A stretch of DNA of 64,000 nucleotides. It comes from UBA1756 sp045222555. GTDB lineage: Bacteria > Bacteroidota > Bacteroidia > Bacteroidales > WCHB1-69. Position numbers and translations under genes: made by a program. The notes below the pieces were generated by a model, which saw nothing but the letters and a program-made list of their open reading frames with translations, ran no database searches and had not been told where the DNA came from. The stretch lies in NCBI GenBank assembly GCA_045222555.1, contig JBGUYY010000029.1:281451-345450 (forward strand), written 5' to 3'. Shown here one piece after another: positions 7,182 to 15,220 of the stretch (position 1 is the first letter of the stretch; every line of letters starts with the position of its first letter).

Positions 7182-8687
7182 ATGGCAGAACAAGTCAAAG
7201 GAAAAATCTCCCAGATTGTAGGCGCCGTTATCGATGTCCGCTTCGATGAGACGGTTACGCTTCCCAACATTTACGATGCATTGGAAATCACCAAAGACAA
7301 CGGTGAGAAGCTGGTTCTTGAGTGCCAGCAGGACATCGGCGAAAACACGATGCGCTGCATCGCCATGGACTCCACCGACGGTTTGCGCCGCGGCATGGAG
7401 GTGGTGGCCACCGGCAGCATGATCACCATGCCGACGGGCGAAGTCAACGGCCGTCTGCTCAACGTGATCGGCGAGTGCATCGACGGTATCGAGCAGGTGA
7501 AGTGCGACAAGCGCAACAACATCCACAAGGATCCGCCGACATTTGAGAACCTTTCCACCTCCGAGGAGGTGCTGTTCACCGGTATCAAGGTTTTGGACTT
7601 GATTGAGCCTTACGCCAAGGGTGGTAAGATTGGTCTGTTCGGTGGTGCTGGTGTGGGCAAGACCGTTCTGATCATGGAGATGATCAACAACATCGCCAAG
7701 AAATACTCTGGTATGTCGGTCTTCGCCGGTGTGGGTGAGCGTACCCGTGAGGGTAACGACCTGCTGCGAGAGATGATCGAATCCGGCGTTATCCGCTACG
7801 GCGACGAGTTCAAGAAGAGCATGGAAGCCGGCGGCTGGGACCTTTCGAAGGTTGACCGCGACGAGCTGGCCAAATCACAGTGCACCATGGTCTTCGGCCA
7901 GATGAATGAACCCCCTGGAGCACGTGCCCGCGTGGCCCTTTCCGGTCTGACGATGGCTGAATATTTCCGTGATGGCGACGAGACCTCCGGCGGCCGCGAC
8001 ATCTTGTTCTTTGTCGATAACATCTTCCGTTTCACGCAGGCCGGTTCCGAGGTGTCCACCTTGTTGGGACGTATGCCCTCCGCAGTAGGTTACCAGCCAA
8101 CGCTGGCCACCGAGATGGGTGCCATGCAGGAGCGTATCACCTCTACCAAGCGCGGCTCCATCACCTCCATCCAGGCTATCTACGTGCCGGCAGACGACTT
8201 GACTGACCCGGCTCCTGCCACGACCTTCTCGCACTTGGATGCCAAGACCGTGTTGAGCCGTAAGATCTCCGAACTCGGTATCTATCCCGCTGTTGACCCG
8301 CTGGATTCCACTTCCAGAATCCTCACCCCCGCCATCGTCGGCGATGAGCACTACAACACCGCACAGCGCGTGAAAATGGTGCTGCAGCGCTACGCTGAGC
8401 TTCAGGATATTATCGCCATCCTCGGTATGGAAGAGCTTTCCGAAGAGGACCGCAAGGTGGTACACCGCGCACGTCGTGTGCAGCGCTTCCTCTCACAACC
8501 GTTCCACGTGGCCGAACAGTTCACCGGTCTGCCGGGCGTGTTCGTAAGCATCGACGACACCATCAAGGGCTTCAACATGATTCTGGACGGCGAGCTCGAC
8601 TACTTGCCTGAGACTGCCTTCAACCTCGTGGGCACCATCGAAGATGCCATCAAGAAGGGCGAAAAAGAATTGGCTAACGCAAAATAA
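7182..8687 (+). CDS. atpD: F1Fo ATP synthase subunit beta
   Basis: The protein has 501 residues and is the catalytic F1 subunit. The Walker A motif GGAGVGKT lies near residues 154-161, followed by GVGERTREGNDL, the Walker B region DILFFVDNIFRFTQAGSEVS with the following LLGRMPSAVGYQPTL loop, and the DELSEED-like segment MEELSEEDRKVV. An insertion of about 20 residues, GDEFKKSMEAGGWDLSKVD, is common in Bacteroidota beta subunits. Only atpC follows; the other F1 and all Fo genes are absent from this window. Confidence 0.97.
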   Translation: MAEQVKGKISQIVGAVIDVRFDETVTLPNIYDALEITKDNGEKLVLECQQDIGENTMRCIAMDSTDGLRRGMEVVATGSMITMPTGEVNGRLLNVIGECIDGIEQVKCDKRNNIHKDPPTFENLSTSEEVLFTGIKVLDLIEPYAKGGKIGLFGGAGVGKTVLIMEMINNIAKKYSGMSVFAGVGERTREGNDLLREMIESGVIRYGDEFKKSMEAGGWDLSKVDRDELAKSQCTMVFGQMNEPPGARARVALSGLTMAEYFRDGDETSGGRDILFFVDNIFRFTQAGSEVSTLLGRMPSAVGYQPTLATEMGAMQERITSTKRGSITSIQAIYVPADDLTDPAPATTFSHLDAKTVLSRKISELGIYPAVDPLDSTSRILTPAIVGDEHYNTAQRVKMVLQRYAELQDIIAILGMEELSEEDRKVVHRARRVQRFLSQPFHVAEQFTGLPGVFVSIDDTIKGFNMILDGELDYLPETAFNLVGTIEDAIKKGEKELANAK

Positions 8688-8695
8688 TCGGCACT

Positions 8696-8932
8696 ATGAA
8701 CCTCGAAATCATCACCCCCGGCAAGGAATTGTTCAAAGGGGAGGTCTCATTGGTGCAGCTTCCCGGATTGGATGGGCTGTTTGAGGTGCTGAACAACCAC
8801 GCACCCCTCATCTCCGCCCTGCGGGAAGGCAAGGTAAAAACCACCGACGCCAACAACCAGACCCTCTTCTTCGACATCCGCGGAGGTATTGTGGAAGTTT
8901 TGGATAACCACGTATTAGTACTGGCCGAATAG
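8696..8932 (+). CDS. atpC: F1Fo ATP synthase subunit epsilon, short form
   Basis: The protein has 78 residues and corresponds to the N-terminal beta-sandwich of epsilon (LEIITPGKELFKGEV, LLNNHAPLISALREG-like segment). The C-terminal helical hairpin that inhibits ATP hydrolysis in many bacteria is missing. Short epsilon subunits are usual in Bacteroidota, so this need not be a truncation. It lies 8 bp after atpD and is followed 1 bp later by pcm. Confidence 0.93.
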   Translation: MNLEIITPGKELFKGEVSLVQLPGLDGLFEVLNNHAPLISALREGKVKTTDANNQTLFFDIRGGIVEVLDNHVLVLAE

Positions 8933-8933
8933 T

Positions 8934-9596
8934 ATGGGAGTTTCAGACTTCATGCTTCTCGGCGCAAAAAAGTCGCTGATTGCCTGGCTGCGCGAGCAGG
9001 GCATCACCGATGAAAATGTGCTTCATGCCTTTGATGTGGTGGAACGCCACCGCTTCATCCCCAACACTGTATTGCTCAATCGAGCCTACGAGAATACGCC
9101 GCTTCCCATCGGCTGCGGACAGACCATCTCGCAACCTATCACCGTGGCGTTTCAGTCGCAGCTGTTAGAGATTAAAGAGGGTGACAAAGTGCTGGAAATT
9201 GGCACCGGTTCCGGCTTCCAAGCCGCTATCCTCGGCGCAATGGGCGCAAAAGTACACACCATTGAACGGCAACTGGAACTCTTTCGCCAAACTCGTATCC
9301 TTCTGAATAACAAACTGAAAGCACAGAACGTATTCATGTACTACGGTGACGGTTTCGCCGGACTTCCTGCCAAAGCTCCTTTCGACAAAATCATCGTGAC
9401 CTGCGGCGCCCCCAACATCCCCCCTGCCCTGCTCCAGCAGCTCAAAGTAGGCGGACTGCTCGTCATCCCCGTGGGTGATGGCGTACAACAAATGCACCGC
9501 ATCACCAAAATCAGTGAAGACGAATACGCCACCGAGACCTTCGGAGAGTTCAAGTTCGTTCCCATGCTGCAACAAACCGTAAAAATCAAAAAATAA
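8934..9596 (+). CDS. pcm: Protein-L-isoaspartate O-methyltransferase
   Basis: The protein has 220 residues. It methylates the side-chain carboxyl of L-isoaspartyl residues using S-adenosylmethionine so that damaged proteins can be repaired. Family motifs are HRFIPN near residue 37, GCGQTISQP, the SAM-binding VLEIGTGSGFQAAIL, and DKIIVTCGAPNIPPALLQQL. The start ATG follows the atpC stop by one base, so translation is probably coupled. A housekeeping role is expected. Confidence 0.93.
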   Translation: MGVSDFMLLGAKKSLIAWLREQGITDENVLHAFDVVERHRFIPNTVLLNRAYENTPLPIGCGQTISQPITVAFQSQLLEIKEGDKVLEIGTGSGFQAAILGAMGAKVHTIERQLELFRQTRILLNNKLKAQNVFMYYGDGFAGLPAKAPFDKIIVTCGAPNIPPALLQQLKVGGLLVIPVGDGVQQMHRITKISEDEYATETFGEFKFVPMLQQTVKIKK

Positions 9597-9601
9597 AAAT
9601 T

Positions 9602-10501
9602 ATGAGACGCATCATCACCTTCATGGTTTTCACCTTCTGCGTGTTGTTCGCCACCGCACAGCAGGCTGCTTTCCTCTCCATTATCAACAGCCACAACGAG
9701 AATTTCTGGGTCAATATCAACAGCTATCCCATCAACGAACAATCTACAGAGAGCATTACCATCACGAATTTGGATATCAACCACACTTACAATGTGGAGA
9801 TTGTGTTCAACAATCCGGAGTACAACACCGTGTCAGCCACCCTCAAGTTGCAACCCGGATACAACAACTTCCAAATCAGCTATTACGACCAGAACAAGAT
9901 GGGCACTTTCGAGCCCACCCGCCGCACCATCCAAGCCATGATGATTGTGGCCGCCAGCAACACGGTGCAGCTCTCCACCCCCGAATCGGGACAGTTGGCC
10001 AACAACACCAACTACAACGGACAGAGCGGACAGCCCCGTCCCAACTTCCCGCCGAATCCTAACAACCCCAATTTCCCCAACAACCCGAATCATCCCGGGC
10101 AGCCCAATATTCCCACCCCGCCTACTCCTAACACACCTCCCGCTCCAGGCAATCCTGGGAACCCCATCACTCCCAATCCACAAACTCCACCCACCCCACC
10201 CATTAACCAGCCCTTCAACGAACAGGAATTCCAAATCGCCTACAATACTGTCGCAGCACAATCATTTGAAAACGACAAGCTGATGATTGCCAAGCAGGTG
10301 GTCTCCTCCCGTCCCATCCTTACCAGCCAAATTATACGCCTTGCCAAACTTTTCGACTTCGAAAGCAACCGTCTCGAATTCCTGAAATACGCCTATCATC
10401 ATTGCTACGACAAAAACAACTACTATACCACTTATAATCTTCTTACATTCTCTTCTTCCAAAAAAGAGCTCAAGAACTACATCGCCACCCATCAACATTA
10501 A
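9602..10501 (+). CDS. Exported DUF4476-domain protein with Pro/Asn-rich linker
   Basis: The protein has 299 residues. A signal peptide (about residues 1-19, ending ATAQQ) precedes a small beta-rich N-terminal domain (residues 20-115). Then comes a linker of about 75 residues rich in Pro, Asn and Gly (residues 135-200, with NPNNPNFPNNPNHPG). The C-terminal 95 residues fit DUF4476, with its Phe-Glu-x-Asp-Lys start, two helical repeats and the closing SSSKKELKNYI. DUF4476 has no established function; proteins with it are periplasmic or surface-exposed in Bacteroidota. It sits 5 bp after pcm and 12 bp before ribE, so it is probably co-transcribed. Confidence 0.75.
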   Translation: MRRIITFMVFTFCVLFATAQQAAFLSIINSHNENFWVNINSYPINEQSTESITITNLDINHTYNVEIVFNNPEYNTVSATLKLQPGYNNFQISYYDQNKMGTFEPTRRTIQAMMIVAASNTVQLSTPESGQLANNTNYNGQSGQPRPNFPPNPNNPNFPNNPNHPGQPNIPTPPTPNTPPAPGNPGNPITPNPQTPPTPPINQPFNEQEFQIAYNTVAAQSFENDKLMIAKQVVSSRPILTSQIIRLAKLFDFESNRLEFLKYAYHHCYDKNNYYTTYNLLTFSSSKKELKNYIATHQH

Positions 10502-10513
10502 AAAACACACCTT

Positions 10514-11137
10514 ATGTTCACTGGAATTGTAGAAAAAACTGGAAAAATCGTCAAGATAGAACAAGAAAACAGCAACTTTCACTTCACCATTGAGGTGGAT
10601 TTTGCCGATGAGCTGAACATCGACCAGAGCATGGCGCACGACGGCTGCTGCCTCACCGTGGTCAAGGTGGACAAGGACAAACGGCAGTATGTGGTGACCG
10701 CGATGGACGAGACCATGCTGAAGACCAACCTCGGCAGCTGGACTGTTGGCTACGAGGTGAACCTCGAGCGCAGCATGCGCATGGACGGCCGTTTCGACGG
10801 ACATATCGTGCAGGGACATGTGGATCAGACGGCCACTTGCGAGAAGGTGGTGGACGACAATGGCAGCTGGCGTTACTATTTCAGCTACGACACCGCCAAG
10901 AACAACATCACCGTGCCGAAGGGTTCTATTTCGGTGAACGGCGTGAGCCTCACGGTGGTAGATTCCGAGCCCGGCCATTTCTCCGTCGCCATCATCCCCT
11001 ATACCCACAAAGTCACCAACTTCCACAACTTCCAGCCCGGCACAGTGGTCAACATCGAGTTCGATGTTTTTGGAAAATACGTACAGCGTTTGCTTGAACA
11101 GTATTTGGCAAGTACAAATACTTGTATTTCAAAATAA
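10514..11137 (+). CDS. ribE: Riboflavin synthase, alpha subunit
   Basis: The protein has 207 residues and converts two molecules of 6,7-dimethyl-8-ribityllumazine to riboflavin. Both lumazine-binding barrels are visible: the first begins MFTGIVEKTG and has DGCCLTVV and VQGHVDQT; the second has GSISVNGVSLTVV and IPYTHKVTNFHNF. The length is typical. No FMN riboswitch is present in the short upstream gap, and no other rib genes are adjacent, so it is an isolated riboflavin gene inside a mixed operon. Confidence 0.95.
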   Translation: MFTGIVEKTGKIVKIEQENSNFHFTIEVDFADELNIDQSMAHDGCCLTVVKVDKDKRQYVVTAMDETMLKTNLGSWTVGYEVNLERSMRMDGRFDGHIVQGHVDQTATCEKVVDDNGSWRYYFSYDTAKNNITVPKGSISVNGVSLTVVDSEPGHFSVAIIPYTHKVTNFHNFQPGTVVNIEFDVFGKYVQRLLEQYLASTNTCISK

Positions 11138-11146
11138 TAAAGATAA

Positions 11147-13378
11147 ATGATTAACATCATCCACGCCAGCGAAAACAACCTCAAGGATGTTTCGCTGCAA
11201 ATACCGAAACGGAAAATAACCGTCTTTACCGGCGTTTCCGGTTCTGGGAAATCATCGTTGTGCTTGGATACCATCGCAGCTGAAAGCCGCCGCGAACTCA
11301 ACGAGACCTTTCCCTCTTTCATCCAGCAATATCTTCCCAAATATGGCCGTCCGAAAGTGGAACACATTGACAATATGCCTGTTACCATTGTCATCGACCA
11401 GAAAAAGCCCTCCTCGAACAGCCGTTCCACCGTCGGCACCTATACCGACATACAGCCGCTGCTGCGTCTGCTTTTCTCACGTGTAGGCAAGCCTTTTGTC
11501 GGCTACTCCGACTCTTTCTCGTTCAATCATCCCTCCGGAAGCTGTCCCCGCTGCGCCGGTCTGGGAGAAATCCGAGAGCTGGACATACACAAGCTGGTGG
11601 ATTTCGACAAGTCGCTGAACGACGAAGACACCATCCACTACATCGCCTTCGGCAAGGGGGGATGGCGCTGGATCCGCTACGCCCACAGCGGTCTGTTTGA
11701 TCTCGACAAAAAGATCAAAGACTACTCGCCTGAAGAGCTGGAGCTTTTTCTTTATTCACCCCAAATCAAACTGAAAAACCCACCTTCCAACTGGCCAAAA
11801 ACCGCTAAGTATGAAGGACTTGTACCGCGCATGTACCGCAGTATCATCAACTCGGAAGAGGGATTGCTGCATGCCGCGGCCATCAACCCCATGCTCACCA
11901 TGGGCACCTGTCCCGACTGTGGAGGCACGCGTCTGAATGAGAAAATCCGATCCTGCCGTATCAACGGGAAGAACATTGCCGAGGTGGACGACATGCCCAT
12001 TTCGGAGGTGATGAAGTTCATTGCTGCCATTGACGACCCGTTGGCAGTGGACATCCAGCGCGAGATGAGCAAACGGCTACAGGCCTTGTGCGACATTGGG
12101 TTAGGCTACCTGTCGCTGAGCCGTGGCACCGGCACCCTGTCGGGCGGCGAGGCGCAGCGCATCAAGATTGCCAAATACATCAACTCCGCGCTCACCGACA
12201 TGGCCTATGTGCTGGATGAGCCGAGTGTGGGCTTGCACCCGCAGGACATCATCCGGCTGAAACGCTCGCTGCAACACCTGCGCGACCACGGCAACACCAT
12301 CCTCATTGTGGAGCATCACCGCGAAATCATCGCCATGGCGGAACATATTGTGGATATGGGACCAGCAGCTGGAACGCATGGCGGAGAGATTATGTATGAA
12401 GGTGATTACCCAGGGCTTTTGAAATCTGACACCATCACGGGACGAATGTTGCGCAGTCGCACTGAGATGAAAACGAACGTCAGGACACCCCAGCGGTTCG
12501 CACATATTGAAGACGCCACCTTGCACAACCTGAAACACATTTCGGTAGATATCCCATTAGGGGTGCTCACTGTGATAGCGGGTGTGGCCGGCTCGGGGAA
12601 ATCGTCGCTGATGGAGGTATTCCAGCAGCAATGCCCGAAAGAGACCATCTTCATCGGACAAAAGAACATCGGCATCAACCTGCGTTCCACTCCAGCCACC
12701 TACCTCAATATTTCTGATACGATCCGCAAACTTTTCGCAAAAGCCAACAACAGCAACATCCAGCAGTTCTCCTTCAACTCGAAGGGAGCCTGTCCTGCCT
12801 GCGAAGGCAAGGGAGTCATCGTGTCGGACATGGCTTTCATGGAATCCATCGAGACTGTGTGCGATGTGTGTGGCGGAACGCGCTACAATGCGGAAACGCT
12901 ACAATATTTGTATAAAGGCAAGAATATCGCCGAAGTGATGGATATGACAGTGGAAGAGGCGATTGCGTTTTTCGAGGGAGAGTCATTCCAGCCCCAGCTG
13001 CAGGCGCTCAACAAGGTGGGATTGGGCTATCTGCATCTCAACCAAGCCATGACAACCTTGTCGGGCGGCGAGTTGCAGCGCATCAAGCTGGCCTCCTACC
13101 TGCATCGCAAAGGAGAAATCTTCATCATTGACGAGCCCACCGACGGTTTGCACTTGGACGATGTGCGCAAGCTGCTTGAGCTGTTCAATGAAATGACGGA
13201 TGCAGGTAACACCCTGATACTTATTGAGCACAGCATGGATGTCATCAAGCAGGCCGACTACCTCATTGAATTAGGTCCCGGAGGCGGCGAAGCGGGCGGC
13301 GAACTGCTGTTCTGCGGCACACCCAAAGAAATGCTTTCCTGCGAAAAAAGTGTCACACGTCCCTATCTGGCGCAGTAA
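11147..13378 (+). CDS. UvrA paralogue (UvrA2-like ABC excision ATPase)
   Basis: The protein has 743 residues, about 200 shorter than housekeeping UvrA. It has two ABC ATPase modules: Walker A GVSGSGKSS near residue 28 and GVAGSGKSS near residue 478, with signatures LSGGEAQR and LSGGELQR. Zinc-finger pairs are visible as SCPRCAGLGE/TCPDCGGTR and ACPACEGKG/VCDVCGGTR. The missing length fits loss of the UvrB-binding insertion, the hallmark of class II UvrA (UvrA2, DrrC-like), linked in some bacteria to DNA-damage or drug tolerance. No uvrB is nearby. It follows ribE by 9 bp and runs up to a convergent lipoprotein gene with no spacer. Confidence 0.87.
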   Translation: MINIIHASENNLKDVSLQIPKRKITVFTGVSGSGKSSLCLDTIAAESRRELNETFPSFIQQYLPKYGRPKVEHIDNMPVTIVIDQKKPSSNSRSTVGTYTDIQPLLRLLFSRVGKPFVGYSDSFSFNHPSGSCPRCAGLGEIRELDIHKLVDFDKSLNDEDTIHYIAFGKGGWRWIRYAHSGLFDLDKKIKDYSPEELELFLYSPQIKLKNPPSNWPKTAKYEGLVPRMYRSIINSEEGLLHAAAINPMLTMGTCPDCGGTRLNEKIRSCRINGKNIAEVDDMPISEVMKFIAAIDDPLAVDIQREMSKRLQALCDIGLGYLSLSRGTGTLSGGEAQRIKIAKYINSALTDMAYVLDEPSVGLHPQDIIRLKRSLQHLRDHGNTILIVEHHREIIAMAEHIVDMGPAAGTHGGEIMYEGDYPGLLKSDTITGRMLRSRTEMKTNVRTPQRFAHIEDATLHNLKHISVDIPLGVLTVIAGVAGSGKSSLMEVFQQQCPKETIFIGQKNIGINLRSTPATYLNISDTIRKLFAKANNSNIQQFSFNSKGACPACEGKGVIVSDMAFMESIETVCDVCGGTRYNAETLQYLYKGKNIAEVMDMTVEEAIAFFEGESFQPQLQALNKVGLGYLHLNQAMTTLSGGELQRIKLASYLHRKGEIFIIDEPTDGLHLDDVRKLLELFNEMTDAGNTLILIEHSMDVIKQADYLIELGPGGGEAGGELLFCGTPKEMLSCEKSVTRPYLAQ

Positions 13379-14065
13379 CTACTGCACGTCATCGGGTACT
13401 TCATAGTGCTTGTCAAGCTCATCAATGTTGATGAGGTTTTTGGTGATATCCACCGTCAGGTATTGTGCGCCTTTTACCTTCACCTTCCAAACATATACTC
13501 CGTCACTTTTCACCACCACGCTGTCGTTCACCTCCTTCTTGCGGCCCCAAGAGCGCAGGGCGGCGTGCGTTTCCTTATTGTACAACCGCACATTGGCCGG
13601 CGAACTAACCGAGTAATCCACATAGATTTTTGTTCCTTTAGGAACAAAAAAGGCGAACTCTGTCTCTTCTTCAATTTGCAATTCATTTTCATTCACCAAA
13701 GTACGGCGAACCGAAGCAAGATTTTCACTGATAACGCCACGGATGACTTGACGGAGGGAATCAACACGATACTTATGATGGGCGCAAAACTTGCGGGCAT
13801 CATCCGACAACTCCGATGCCGTATAATTGAACACCAAGCCGTCGTACTGGTCTACTAACAGCTGCAAATCGTTATCGGCACCTGTAATCCGATAGCTTTT
13901 CAGCGTAGAAGGAGCCTCCTCCAGCAACGTGGAAGTAGCGGTATAACTGGCTTTCACCTCATACGGGAGTCCCAGACCGGCAATCGGATCGGCACTTTTC
14001 TTTGACGAACAACCCGCTATAATCAACATTCCCACAAAACAAACCAAGAAACGACGAACTAACAT
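13379..14065 (-). CDS. Lipoprotein of unknown function downstream of nqrAB
   Basis: The protein has 228 residues. A lipoprotein signal peptide ends in the lipobox LIIAGC (Cys about residue 17). The middle is alpha/beta with no recognised motif. Near residues 145-200 a beta-rich segment (KIYVDYSVSSPANVRLYN, DGVYVWKVKV) resembles GOLD- or immunoglobulin-like sandwiches. The ATG at 14065 gives a good signal peptide. A TTG at 14083 overlapping the nqrB stop would add six residues. It occupies the position where nqrC would be expected but has no NqrC features. Confidence 0.6.
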   Translation of the reverse strand: MLVRRFLVCFVGMLIIAGCSSKKSADPIAGLGLPYEVKASYTATSTLLEEAPSTLKSYRITGADNDLQLLVDQYDGLVFNYTASELSDDARKFCAHHKYRVDSLRQVIRGVISENLASVRRTLVNENELQIEEETEFAFFVPKGTKIYVDYSVSSPANVRLYNKETHAALRSWGRKKEVNDSVVVKSDGVYVWKVKVKGAQYLTVDITKNLINIDELDKHYEVPDDVQ

Positions 14066-14079
14066 CAGCAGAGAATTTA

Positions 14080-15216
14080 TCAATTGATTTTACTTTTTAA
14101 AATACGTTTTTTACGATGACTTACCGTCACGCGTACCACGCAATAGTCGATGAGCGGGGCAAATACATTCATCACCAGGATGGCGAGCATCATGCCTTCC
14201 GGGTAGCCATGGTTGGCCACGCGGATCACGATGGCCAGGATACCTACCAGCAGTCCGAAGATATACTTGCCAGCAGAGGTATGCGCTGCTGTGACAGGGT
14301 CGGTGGCCATGAAGACTGCACCAAAGAGGAAGCCGCCCATGATGATATGTTGCCAGCCGCAGAACGGGGTAACACCGCAATGGAACAGGATTTCGGCCAT
14401 CGCCCAGCCCCCGAAAATGGCCGTCAGCATGATCTTCCAGCTGGCCACCTGTGTCAGCAGGAGGATGAGGGCACCGATAAGGATGGCGATTTTGGAGGTC
14501 TCGCCAATACAGCCGGGAATAGTGCCGACAAACATCTCCATGAACGAGGGCATCTGTGCAAGGTCGCCATTAGCAGCCATAGCCAGAGGCGTGGCACCAC
14601 TGACGGCATCGGGTGCGCCGGAAATCCACACGGAATCGCCGGAAATCACTGAAGGATAAGCGAAAAAAACGAATGCCCGCGCCACCAAAGCAGGATTTAG
14701 GAAGTTGTAGCCCGTGCCTCCGAAAACCTCCTTGGCAAACAAAACCGAGAAAGCGGTGGCAACGGCCACCATCCATAACGGCACATCCGGCGGCATAATC
14801 ATCGGGATTAGGAAGCCGGTCACAAAGAACCCTTCCGCCACCTGATGCCCGCGCCGCTGGGCAAAAATCACCTCAATGGTGAGTCCCGACACGTAGGTTA
14901 CTACCACCATTGGAAGCCACTTCAACAAACCATATCCCACACATTTCCAAAAACTTGCACTTTCACCTAAAGCGATATAGTGCTGACATCCCACATTCCA
15001 AATCCCAAAACAAAGCGCAGGCAGCAGGGCTATCATCACCGTAATCATCACGCGCTTCATATCCACCGCATCACGCACATGGCTTCCGCCTTTCGTCACC
15101 GTCTTGGGAGTCAGAAAGAAACTGTCGATGGCATCAAACAACGAAGATAGAAAATGCAACGGTTTGCCTTTTTCGAAATAGGTGCTGAATTTGTCGCTGA
15201 GTTGGGAGAGTTTCAT
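14080..15216 (-). CDS. nqrB: Na+-translocating NADH:quinone reductase subunit B
   Basis: The protein has 378 residues from the ATG at 15216; an earlier ATG at 15234 overlaps nqrA by 14 bases and is less likely, because family members open MK...FEKG at this position. NqrB is a membrane subunit with about nine to ten helices and a covalently bound FMN. The attachment Thr lies in the motif SGATPLA. Other family segments are GGTGYNFLNPALVARAF and FMATDPVTAAHT. It follows nqrA by 4 bp, but nqrC is not downstream. Confidence 0.94.
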   Translation of the reverse strand: MKLSQLSDKFSTYFEKGKPLHFLSSLFDAIDSFFLTPKTVTKGGSHVRDAVDMKRVMITVMIALLPALCFGIWNVGCQHYIALGESASFWKCVGYGLLKWLPMVVVTYVSGLTIEVIFAQRRGHQVAEGFFVTGFLIPMIMPPDVPLWMVAVATAFSVLFAKEVFGGTGYNFLNPALVARAFVFFAYPSVISGDSVWISGAPDAVSGATPLAMAANGDLAQMPSFMEMFVGTIPGCIGETSKIAILIGALILLLTQVASWKIMLTAIFGGWAMAEILFHCGVTPFCGWQHIIMGGFLFGAVFMATDPVTAAHTSAGKYIFGLLVGILAIVIRVANHGYPEGMMLAILVMNVFAPLIDYCVVRVTVSHRKKRILKSKIN

Positions 15217-15220
15217 GGCA

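Noticed and set aside
10440..10513. An FMN riboswitch before ribE
   Set aside because: Only 12 bp separate ribE from the preceding gene and no RFN-like conserved blocks are present.
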